A stretch of 61,656 nucleotides of DNA. It comes from Jannaschia faecimaris (GTDB taxonomy: Bacteria; Pseudomonadota; Alphaproteobacteria; Rhodobacterales; Rhodobacteraceae). Location of the stretch: positions 1 to 61,656 of the forward strand of contig NZ_FNPX01000020.1 in the NCBI RefSeq assembly GCF_900107415.1. Reading direction: 5' to 3'. The translations under genes were made by a program, and so were the position numbers. The notes below the pieces were generated by a model that saw nothing but the letters and a program-made list of their open reading frames with translations, was not told the DNA's origin and searched no databases. This document shows, piece by piece, positions 54,835 through 61,656 of the stretch; the stretch's first letter is position 1; every line of letters begins with the position of its first letter.

Positions 54835-54847
54835 TTCCACAATGGAA
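54835..54847. promoter_or_regulatory. LysR-type operator between SDR/GST operon and LysR gene
   Basis: TTCCA-CAA-TGGAA is a perfect palindrome that fits T-N11-A. It lies 18 bases before the LysR ATG and 70 bases before the SDR ATG, the usual place for a regulator controlling itself and the divergent operon. Confidence 0.65.
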
Positions 54848-54864
54848 CCATCGGAATAATACAA

Positions 54865-55836
54865 ATGACGAATCGGAATATGTCGATACTGCCGCTTCTG
54901 GCGACATTTCAGGCTCTTCTGGATCACGGTGGCGTGTCCGAGGCCGCACGCGCACTGGGCGTCACGCAGTCGGCTGTAAGCAAACATCTGGCGAAGCTCC
55001 GGATTGCCTATGGCGATGAACTGTTCATTCGCTCGCCGGACGGTATGCGGCCCACACCACATGCAACATGGATGAGCGGGCGGGTCGCCAATATCTTGGC
55101 TGAGGCTTCTGCACTTTCAGACGTCAGAGCATTCGACCCAAAGTCATTCCAAGGCAGCATGACATTCTCCACAACGGATGAAATCTGCGGCCTGCTTGTT
55201 CCCGGCCTACTCCAGATTATCGAGCGCGAAGCCCCACAGCAGCGGGTGACGTTCCTTCCCTTGCAGCCAAACTACGCACTCCAGCAACTGGAGACAGGTC
55301 AGATTGACCTCGTGATAAGCGTGAATTGGCATGCACCAGACGGACTTAAACAAAGCCGACTGACATCTGACAGCTTTGTCTGCCTGATGGGCGTAGATCA
55401 CCCACTCGCGAAAGGTCAGTTCAACACATCAGATTTCGCGAATACGCAACACGTTATGGTTGCGCCCTTAGGCTTACAGCACGGTCATATTGACGAGGCG
55501 CTGGCGCATCTCGATCTTCGCCGGTTCGTACGATTATCCGTACCATATTTTTCACAGATCACCCCACAGATATTGGGTGACACGCGTGTGGTTACCCTAC
55601 CCTCACATGTCGCAAGGTCAATTTGCCACCAATACCACGGCGCGTTACAAATTCACCCATTGCCATTTGAAGTGCCTGAGTTCTCATACTTTGCCATGTG
55701 GCACACGCGATTCGACAAAGACCCACGCCATATCTGGCTGCGGGGGATGCTTCGAAAGATCACGCGCCAATCTTTTGATCTTCTCGAACAAGAAACCGGC
55801 GCGTCCAGCGAGGACCCGAGCAAGACATATAGATAA
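54865..55836 (+). CDS. LysR-family transcriptional regulator
   Basis: 323 residues. The winged helix-turn-helix at about 8-66 contains LLATFQALLDHGGVSEAARA and VTQSAVSKHLAKLRIAYGDE, and the effector domain follows. The style resembles the NodD/NahR-like group of LysR proteins that respond to aromatic compounds (tentative). It is divergent from the SDR-GST pair, with a perfect T-N11-A box between. The ATG at 54865 is used; an internal ATG at 54880 is possible. Confidence 0.88.
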   Translation: MTNRNMSILPLLATFQALLDHGGVSEAARALGVTQSAVSKHLAKLRIAYGDELFIRSPDGMRPTPHATWMSGRVANILAEASALSDVRAFDPKSFQGSMTFSTTDEICGLLVPGLLQIIEREAPQQRVTFLPLQPNYALQQLETGQIDLVISVNWHAPDGLKQSRLTSDSFVCLMGVDHPLAKGQFNTSDFANTQHVMVAPLGLQHGHIDEALAHLDLRRFVRLSVPYFSQITPQILGDTRVVTLPSHVARSICHQYHGALQIHPLPFEVPEFSYFAMWHTRFDKDPRHIWLRGMLRKITRQSFDLLEQETGASSEDPSKTYR

Positions 55837-56092
55837 GCCGACAACGACATATAGAACCACACCGAAACGGCCTGTGCCCAAGTCAATTAGACGGCGCTGC
55901 CCTTTATATGACCCTTAATTGCCGAGTCTGAACCATGCATCGATTCTGGCTCAAGTGGATTAACGATATCAGAGCCTGGCACACCACGCGAACTAGCGAT
56001 GGTATAGCAGACGAGACTGTCCAGATTCTTTAAATCGCTGCCGGTTTCGGGAGATTTCAGAGCCTGAACCCCAATTTTATAGGTTAGAGACT

Positions 56093-57145
56093 CTAGCGTT
56101 TCGAGCCTCGGTCAAATCGATAATCAAATGGGAAAACCGCGGCATAATCGAGTGGTTCACGTAGATCTTTACCACTTCGATCAGGAGCCAACAGATTAGC
56201 AGGGGGGCGCGGCGGCGAGCTTCCAACGCGGTCAATCGTGAAAACTCTATGTCGGCTTCCGACCAATTCCCCTGATCTCGAGGTTTCCGGCCAAACGCTC
56301 TGATATGCCGGGCCCACGCAAATTGTATGGGCCGCCCGCCTATCAGGAATCCCACACCATATCCACGAGGATCCACCATCGCTTTCCTCCAATATCTCAG
56401 CATAGACGACATCCAAATCAACGCAGAGTTCCTTGAAAAGATTTAGAACAGCACTCAGGATTTTTGGGCTCGTAAAGACCTTTTGCCGAAGCTCAAGCTG
56501 CACCATACCCAGAAGATGATGACGTCGAATGAAGTGTTCAGGATGGTACCCTTCAAAAGTCTTCGCGCAAGGAATGGACATGAATGTATAACCGAAAGGC
56601 GCTGGCGACTTCATGAAAATATCAATTTCTTCACTGAAAGCCGCGACGATTTCCGCATACTCCCCCTGATTCACTTTACCTTGGAGGGGTTCGTAGGAGC
56701 CGTACCGGGTTGGCATTGCTGCCGGAAGTATGTCAGAAATTCTTGCCAGCATCGAGTCGAACCCATGCTTGAAGAACTCCTCACCATCTTCAAAATAAAA
56801 CGACATTGCTCCGACCTTCGCGCCGTCCTCCTCGGGCCTGATATTCCCTGATTTAGCCTTCGTTTCAAACTTCCCTGTTTGTGAGTCTATTAGAGTACCA
56901 TTGGTTTGAGTGATCACGCGATGCAACCACTCATCCACCACGGACTTATCGACCTGCGCAACGAGGCCTTGGAGGTGAATCTGATACAGACAACGTTTCC
57001 CTCCAACAATTGGGAGGTAACCACTCGGAATATCGTCTTCTTCCAGATGAAAAGGTCCGTCGACTTGGACGCCACCACCATGAAAAGCAGGGGGATCGAC
57101 CAGATCCCGCGGCGCAATGGTGTAAAGCTCAAAATCGTAACTCAT
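56093..57145 (-). CDS. Hypothetical protein, family not recognised
   Basis: 350 residues starting MSYDFELYTIAPRDL. It has no signal peptide or membrane helices. It is rich in acidic and aromatic residues, with HLQGLVAQVDKSVVDEWLHR in the first third and HFIRRHHLLGMVQLELRQKV in the middle. The last part is DGGSSWIWCGIPDRRAAHTI and a basic Arg-rich tail. The opening YDFELYT and the layout remind me of proteins annotated as possible immunity factors of polymorphic toxins, but I cannot confirm this. It is a lone, AT-richer gene with 256 gene-free bases before its 3' end, which suggests transfer. Confidence 0.6.
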   Translation of the reverse strand: MSYDFELYTIAPRDLVDPPAFHGGGVQVDGPFHLEEDDIPSGYLPIVGGKRCLYQIHLQGLVAQVDKSVVDEWLHRVITQTNGTLIDSQTGKFETKAKSGNIRPEEDGAKVGAMSFYFEDGEEFFKHGFDSMLARISDILPAAMPTRYGSYEPLQGKVNQGEYAEIVAAFSEEIDIFMKSPAPFGYTFMSIPCAKTFEGYHPEHFIRRHHLLGMVQLELRQKVFTSPKILSAVLNLFKELCVDLDVVYAEILEESDGGSSWIWCGIPDRRAAHTICVGPAYQSVWPETSRSGELVGSRHRVFTIDRVGSSPPRPPANLLAPDRSGKDLREPLDYAAVFPFDYRFDRGSKR

Positions 57146-57237
57146 CGTGCAAATTTCATTTAGTACAAATAAGAAAACTGCGCCCGTCAGGGCCAGCGTC
57201 GATGTGCAGGATTCGATGATACGATGACAAGGAGAAA

Positions 57238-57269
57238 GAGCGAACCCTCATTTTTTCTGGAGTTCGCTC
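57238..57269 (-). terminator. Probable terminator of the DUF1330 gene
   Basis: GAGCGAAC and GTTCGCTC form an 8-base stem around a 16-base loop. On the minus strand it is followed by TTTCTCCTT. It lies 26 bases after the DUF1330 stop. Confidence 0.55.
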
Positions 57270-57294
57270 AAGGGCCGCATTTTGCCTGTCGGCT

Positions 57295-57576
57295 TCAGCC
57301 CAGAAGCACGATGTCGGACCCGCCCGCACCGCGGCGCAATTCATGCACCTCATCCAGGTCTGGGTCGGTTGACCAGGCTACGGCTGCGTCCTTGTCAGGG
57401 AAGCTCAGGATCGCAACCATGTCAGAGATCTCGGGCGAACCGTCCAATACAGTGAATTCTCGCGCCGCGCCTTCGACTTTTCCGCCGTGCTTGGCAAGCG
57501 CTGGCCCAGCCATCTTGCCATAGGCCGCAAGGGAGTCCGGGTTGGTTATTGTTATCTTCGCGACGGCGTAGATCAT
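57295..57576 (-). CDS. DUF1330 domain protein
   Basis: About 93 residues from the ATG at 57576, with GGAGAAG upstream. MIYAVAKITITNPDSLAAYG and AREFTVLDGSPEISDMVAIL are the standard DUF1330 ferredoxin-like fold blocks, ending in a DAAVAWSTDPDLDEVHELR stretch. These small dimeric alpha/beta-barrel proteins have no agreed role; some are suspected monooxygenase-like enzymes. It is divergent from a LysR gene with two palindromes between, so it is probably the regulator's target. Confidence 0.87.
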   Translation of the reverse strand: MIYAVAKITITNPDSLAAYGKMAGPALAKHGGKVEGAAREFTVLDGSPEISDMVAILSFPDKDAAVAWSTDPDLDEVHELRRGAGGSDIVLLG

Positions 57577-57638
57577 GTTTATCTTCTCCAAGTATTCGAT
57601 GCAGTCAGCATAAAGGCTCTGCCATCACGCTAAAACGC

Positions 57639-57671
57639 GTGCAAATGCACCCTTGGCATGCGTAAACGCAT
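57639..57671. promoter_or_regulatory. Twin palindromes between DUF1330 and LysR genes
   Basis: GTGCA-AA-TGCAC (57639-57650) and ATGCGT-AA-ACGCAT (57658-57671) are perfect palindromes whose centres are 20 bases apart, so they lie on the same face of the helix. The second ends just before the LysR start. They are probable binding sites of the LysR protein. Confidence 0.55.
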
Positions 57672-57673
57672 GT

Positions 57674-58546
57674 ATGGAGATGTCATGGGATGATCTGCGC
57701 ACCGTTCTGATGCTGGTCCGCCACCAGTCTTTGGCTGGTGCCGCGCACCGTCTTGGCGTGAACTATACGACTGTCGCGCGGCGAATACGCCGGGCCGAGA
57801 TGTCCGCGAACCAGGTGCTGTTTGAACGCTTGACGGATGGCTATCGGCCTACCGAAGCGGCCCGTCTGATCGCGGAACATGCGGAAGAGATGGAAACATC
57901 CGAGCGTGCCATGGCGCGCCATCTGCTGGGCGCGGACTCCGAACTCGCAGGTGACCTCACGATTACGGCTCCTCCCTTGCTGATCGCCAACTTCCTAACT
58001 CCAGTTCTAAGTGACTTCACCAAGGCCTTTCCGCGTGTTTCTCTTCGGATCCTAGCCACCAACAAGCGATTGAATCTCTCAAGAATGGAGGCGGACCTCG
58101 CGATCCGCGCAAGTTCAGAACCGGGAGACACATTGACCGGATTGAGGCTGTGCAGGCAGGAGAGGGCCAGCTTTGCCAATTTCGATTTGGCGAAAAAGAT
58201 TACCGCCAATCCCGAAGCACCGATCAACTGGATCGTTTATTCCGCCCGCCCCGACGTACCAGATACGATAAGCCCGGAATTTCCGAACAACCGTGTCCAT
58301 ATGTGTTTCGATGATATGGTCGCGATGATCGGGGCCGCTCAGGCGGGGCTGGGCGTGGTGCGCATGCCCGTCTTCCTTGGGCGGACAAGTGCCGGACTTG
58401 TTCAGGTCCCCGTCCTAAAGCCTCAAAATTATGAAGATATCTGGGTCGTGGGTCACCCCGACGTTTGGCCATCGAGGAAGCTTCGCGCATTTCGGGAACT
58501 TCTCGTCATGCATTTCAAGAAGAACCAAAGCAACTTCATTTGCTAA
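57674..58546 (+). CDS. LysR-family transcriptional regulator
   Basis: About 290 residues. The helix-turn-helix (SWDDLRTVLMLVRHQSLAGA and GVNYTTVARRIRRAE) has the TTVxRRIxxLE-like form of LysR proteins of the GcvA/other subgroup. The effector domain includes DLTITAPPLLIANFLTPVLS. The start is ATG 57674 or ATG 57680; neither has a clear ribosome site, so the message may be nearly leaderless. It is divergent from the DUF1330 gene. Confidence 0.86.
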   Translation: MEMSWDDLRTVLMLVRHQSLAGAAHRLGVNYTTVARRIRRAEMSANQVLFERLTDGYRPTEAARLIAEHAEEMETSERAMARHLLGADSELAGDLTITAPPLLIANFLTPVLSDFTKAFPRVSLRILATNKRLNLSRMEADLAIRASSEPGDTLTGLRLCRQERASFANFDLAKKITANPEAPINWIVYSARPDVPDTISPEFPNNRVHMCFDDMVAMIGAAQAGLGVVRMPVFLGRTSAGLVQVPVLKPQNYEDIWVVGHPDVWPSRKLRAFRELLVMHFKKNQSNFIC

Positions 58547-58940
58547 CCGATCGGAAGCGCCAACAGCAGTAAACGCGCCGTCCCGATCGGGGCCGGGCAC
58601 TGGGCTGACTCAGCGCGTAGGAGGCCGCTGCCTGGTCTTCTCCAAGGACCCCGCGCACAATCGAAAGGAAGGCATCAAAACCCGATACTTACCGGGTCGA
58701 TCTTGGGTAACGAGGCCTAAATATGTGGTGAATTTTTTCATGGAGCCGAGGTCTAAAAATCTCCCTTTCCACTTACGCCAGACGATAGATTTCTCTCCCG
58801 TGAAAGTTCAATTCTAGCGAATAGTCGTTTAACCAGACTGCGATCTTTTCTACCTGTTTCAATGCTTTTCTTGGTATAAAACTGGGTGCAGAATTCGGTC
58901 GCGACGACTCGCCGTTGCGCAGGTGAATATGTAAATGGAT
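58547..58940. other. Gene-free stretch before the IS481 relic
   Basis: About 394 bases without a supportable gene or RNA. It probably includes the outer end of the IS481 element at about 58930-58950, whose inverted repeat I cannot place with certainty. Confidence 0.35.
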
Positions 58941-58954
58941 CCCGGACGATTATC

Positions 58955-59994
58955 CTAGAATTTTGATCCCGGCATCTGGTGGGTCGGATTTAAGATGAAT
59001 CGATCTGGCTCTGAAGTCCAGATTTTGCAGATGTATTCGTAGGGTGTGAGGCCGCTGAGAGTTTTGAGACTGCGGGCGAAGTTGCAGGCCGCCATGAAGT
59101 CGGCGAGGTGCGCGCGCAGCTGATCATGGCTGTCGTAATGGTATCGCTTCACCGTCGCGTCCTTGATCGTGCGGTTCATCCGCTCGACTTGGCCATTGGT
59201 CCAAGGGTGGTTCGGCTTGGTCAGTCGGTGCTCGATCCCATTCGTCTCGCAGATCATGTCGAAGCGCATTTGCCGAGAATAGGCCGTAGCGCGGTTTCGA
59301 GGCTGCTCCGCGAACTGGATGCCGTTATCAGCGAGGATCGTGTGGATGCGATAAAGGACGGCCTTGAGCAGAAGTTCGAGGAACTCCCAAGCGGTCTTTC
59401 GATCCGCCTTGTCCACGAGTTTCGTGACTGCAAATTTGCTGGTCCGGTCAATGCCTGCAAAGAGATGGAGCTTGCCCTCCAGCGTCTGAACTTCGGCGAT
59501 ATCGATATGAAAAAAGCCGATGGGATAACGCTTGAACTTCTGTCGCTTTGGTTTGTCCGCTGCCCGGCAGTGCATTGCGCAGCAATGTGCGAGAGGGACC
59601 CTCGACATCCGGCAAGCGAGAGATGCCATGCCGCTGAAAGCAACGATGCAGCGCCGACCGGGTTAAATGCGGAAGCGACGGTTGAAGGGCATAGAGGCAA
59701 TCATCCAGCGGCAGCAGCGTGTGCCGTCTGAAAGCGACGATCATTGCCTCTTCCGCTTCAGCAAGAACAGTTGAACGGGGGTTCCTTCGGTCCGGTCTTC
59801 AGATCCTCTACCGCCGCACGCTTGCGCCACTTCGCGACGGTCTTGGGATTGATACCCAATTCCTTGCTCAACTGCGCGAGCGAAGCGCCCCTCTCGGGAT
59901 CATGCCTTGCATGACCCTGCCGAGCAGTGGATCGCCGTATTGCAGCTCTGACGGCGAACGTCGTCGTCGCGCTCCCGTGAAGAACTTGTCCCAT
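58955..59994 (-). pseudogene. IS481-family transposase, frameshifted
   Basis: Three consecutive minus-strand frames rebuild one transposase. The N-terminus is MGQVLHGSATTTF and LGINPKTVAKWRKRAAV (59758-59994). The middle piece is MIVAFRRHTLLPLDDCLYA and LTRSALHRCFQRHGISRLPD (59590-59744). The DDE core is IGFFHIDIAEVQT, HTILADNGIQF and NGQVERMNRTIKDA (58955-59520). The first frame change is in a C run near 59775. The second is caused by an insertion of about 40 bases at about 59570-59610. The catalytic Asp, Asp and Glu are still encoded. Without the two changes it would be a normal IS481 transposase of about 320 residues. Confidence 0.82.
59570..59610. repeat. Small palindromic insertion inside IS481 relic
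   Basis: About 40 bases split the normal 'LPDVEG-DKPKRQ' coding. The insert carries CATTGC-GCA-GCAATG. Its 17-base core at 59572-59588 is identical to that at 39739-39755. CTGCC-GG-GCAG (about 59560-59570 on the opposite strand) lies beside it. Confidence 0.55.
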
Positions 59995-60000
59995 AATGCT

Positions 60001-60440
60001 TCCTTCCAGGCATGAGAAAGGATCGCACCATCAAACCGTGGGATCAAACACCTACGGTAGTCTGCAATAGCAGCCATTCGCTCCTGTACTGTGAACCGGT
60101 AAAGAGGGCGCATTTCTGCCGTTAGCTGCGGCGGCCATAAAGGTCAGGTTCGGGCCGTAAACGGTTCTCAGTGCGTTATGGCAGAACAGCAGCTTCGTCC
60201 GCAAAGCCGACCTTTGAGCTTGGCGCTCACCCAGGCTGCATTCGGCCCGGACCCGTCTTTGGCCACCAGGACAAGTTACTGAAGTACGGCTCGCTATTGC
60301 TGCCATTCGTGCGCGGCGCAGCAATACCAAGTGTTCAATTCTGAAGGTCAAGGACTTGGGGCGCATACGCATTCCACTGGTGCGCCCCAAGGCTTTGACG
60401 TTTAATCAAATCGGTGATCACCTCATGAAAGGCCGGATCA
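60001..60440. other. Gene-free stretch between IS481 relic and EamA gene
   Basis: 440 bases with no supportable gene. It contains the other end of the IS481 element near 60010-60050 and the promoter of the EamA-family gene. No clear operator was found. Confidence 0.35.
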
Positions 60441-61349
60441 ATGACTCTTCCCGGACCACGGCTGCTTGGACTTTTGGCAGCACTTGGCACCGTGACGATC
60501 TGGGCGGCATTCATGCTGGTCACACGGTTTGCGGTGCAGGGCAGTTTCACAGTTGAAGAACTCTTGATTCTGCGCTTGGTGCCTGGGGCCTTTGTCATGA
60601 CCCCTGTCATGTGGAGGCTTGGTGTGATGCCGCGCGGGCAGTCGTGGCCACGCGCGGCGATGCTGATGGTCGGCGCAAGCGCAGTGTTTCCTTTCGTGGT
60701 GTCAAAGGGGCTGGCCTATGCGCCCGCCTCGGATGGCGGAGCGCTGGCCCCCGGAATGTTGCCGTTTTGGACCGCCCTGGCTGCCTATGCCTTCGCAGGA
60801 GAAGTCACCGGCCCGCGCCGCAGGCTTGGGCTTGCGCTGATATTGACCGGCGCGATGATCGTCAGTCTTTGGCAAATCCTCGCAGGCACTGACGACGGGG
60901 CTTGGAAAGGTCATCTGATGTTTTTGACCGGATCGGGATGCTTTGCGATTTATTCCATCATCTTTCGTCAAAGCGGCCTTAGCCCTTTGCACAGCTTGGT
61001 CATTGGGCTGTTTTGGGGCACGCTGTTGATCACTCCCCTGCTGCTGGCCACTGGCAACGTAAGCTTCGCCACATCCGATCTGAGGGACGTCGCTACGATG
61101 ATCGTGCTTCAAAGTTTCATAATTGGTATTCTGGCGATGTTTTTGTTCGGTTACGCTGTGCAGCTTATCGGCGCTGCCGAAACCGCTGCCTTTGGTGCAT
61201 TAACTCCGATTCTTGCCTTACTCGGGGGCGTGGCTTTTCTGGGAGAAACCGTGACCCCGCTTAAAGTCTTTGGCGTTACCCTGGTTGCGGCTGGTGTCTT
61301 TTTAGCATCGGGTGTTCTGAGAAAGCCAAAGTCAGCGCCCGCGCCCTGA
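60441..61349 (+). CDS. EamA/DMT-family transporter
   Basis: A 302-residue membrane protein with ten helices made of two EamA repeats (about 8-140 and 155-290). The first repeat has TIWAAFMLVTRFAVQGSF. The second ends GALTPILALLGGVAFLGETV, the usual last-repeat block. DMT proteins mostly export amino acids or other metabolites; the substrate cannot be assigned. It is a lone gene between the IS481 relic and the right-hand IS110 end. Confidence 0.88.
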   Translation: MTLPGPRLLGLLAALGTVTIWAAFMLVTRFAVQGSFTVEELLILRLVPGAFVMTPVMWRLGVMPRGQSWPRAAMLMVGASAVFPFVVSKGLAYAPASDGGALAPGMLPFWTALAAYAFAGEVTGPRRRLGLALILTGAMIVSLWQILAGTDDGAWKGHLMFLTGSGCFAIYSIIFRQSGLSPLHSLVIGLFWGTLLITPLLLATGNVSFATSDLRDVATMIVLQSFIIGILAMFLFGYAVQLIGAAETAAFGALTPILALLGGVAFLGETVTPLKVFGVTLVAAGVFLASGVLRKPKSAPAP

Positions 61350-61517
61350 AAACGCGAAGCCCTCTTGCGTCGACACGTCCAGCCATTAGCAGACATAACT
61401 GCATCTTGCTGCAATTTTCATCTATTGGCTTTTGATCCCGACCCTCGGAAAGTGGCGGATCGCGTGACTCTCTCGAGAAATTCAACTTTATGGAAAAACG
61501 TTATCTGTGAATAGCCC

Positions 61518-61656
61518 CTAGCAACTGTATTTCTCAGGTGGTCAGACGGGTCCACTTTTGGCGTGATCTGCAAAGCGCATTCGCGATTGTGACGAGCTTT
61601 CTGGCGACGGCGGTTATGACCACTTTATGGGGTTTTCCAGCAGCGCGCAGGCGATC
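61518..61656 (-). mobile_element. IS110-family transposase, 3' end (inverted copy)
   Basis: Reverse complement of bases 1-139. It encodes the same C-terminus of an IS110-type transposase, with its stop codon at 61534-61536 on the minus strand. The element continues beyond the window. The outer flanks differ between the two copies, so they are two separate insertions, or one repeat used twice by the assembly. Confidence 0.8.

Noticed and set aside
60052-60390. Minus-strand frame of 112 codons
   Set aside because: There are no recognisable features and the composition is like the surrounding non-coding IS debris.
1-61656. CRISPR array or riboswitch
   Set aside because: No regularly spaced identical repeats and no recognisable riboswitch core were seen on reading.

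Overview
The window looks like DNA from a GC-rich alphaproteobacterium of the Rhodobacteraceae (Roseobacter) type. This is inferred from gene content and codon use: TRAP and Pot-type ABC importers, RpiR control, ExoF/ExoP/ExoQ-type polysaccharide export, RTX secreted proteins, and IS110, IS30, IS3, IS6 and IS481 relics. No species call is possible. The two ends are the same sequence in opposite orientation (1-139 and 61518-61656): the 3' part of an IS110-family transposase. The segment is therefore bounded by inverted IS110 copies, or the assembly broke in them.

Region 1 (about 1-20000) is an exopolysaccharide locus that is partly in decay. It holds an FkbM methyltransferase scrap, an intact IS30-family element with visible inverted repeats, and an unusual adenylation-carrier protein-acyltransferase fusion. 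It also holds a broken priming sugar transferase, FOUR separate sulfotransferase genes, an O-acyltransferase, an RTX protein plus an RTX pseudogene, and a GH16 glycanase. The export core is an ExoQ-type polymerase, an ExoF-type outer-membrane exporter, an ExoP-type co-polymerase and a Wzx-type flippase. No complete glycosyltransferase is present. The predicted product is a sulfated, acylated polymer. One sulfotransferase gene has a run of ten C just after its start codon, which could make it phase variable.

Region 2 (about 20290-52840) is a block of transport and catabolism bounded by two decayed IS6-family transposases in the same orientation. In order it carries: an RND efflux pair; a cluster with an RpiR regulator, an N-formylglutamate amidohydrolase-like enzyme, a TRAP importer, a glutamine-synthetase-like ligase, an aldehyde dehydrogenase and an iron alcohol dehydrogenase; a Pot-type ABC importer; an IS3 relic; and a LysR-controlled array. 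That array joins a polar amino-acid ABC importer, a class III aminotransferase, a two-subunit 3-oxoacid CoA-transferase, two M20 amidohydrolases, a thiolase and an alanine-racemase-like enzyme. I read the first cluster as a gamma-glutamylation route for an amino alcohol. I read the array as a route from an N-acylated, non-alpha amino acid to a 3-oxoacid and then acetyl-CoA. Both substrates are inferences.

Region 3 (about 52940-61656) starts with a tRNA-Gly(CCC) gene. It continues with a glutathione transferase and SDR pair opposite a LysR gene, an unrecognised protein, a DUF1330 protein opposite a second LysR gene, a frameshifted IS481 element and an EamA exporter. A 17-base palindrome-bearing sequence sits inside insertions in two unrelated transposase relics (39739-39755 and 59572-59588).
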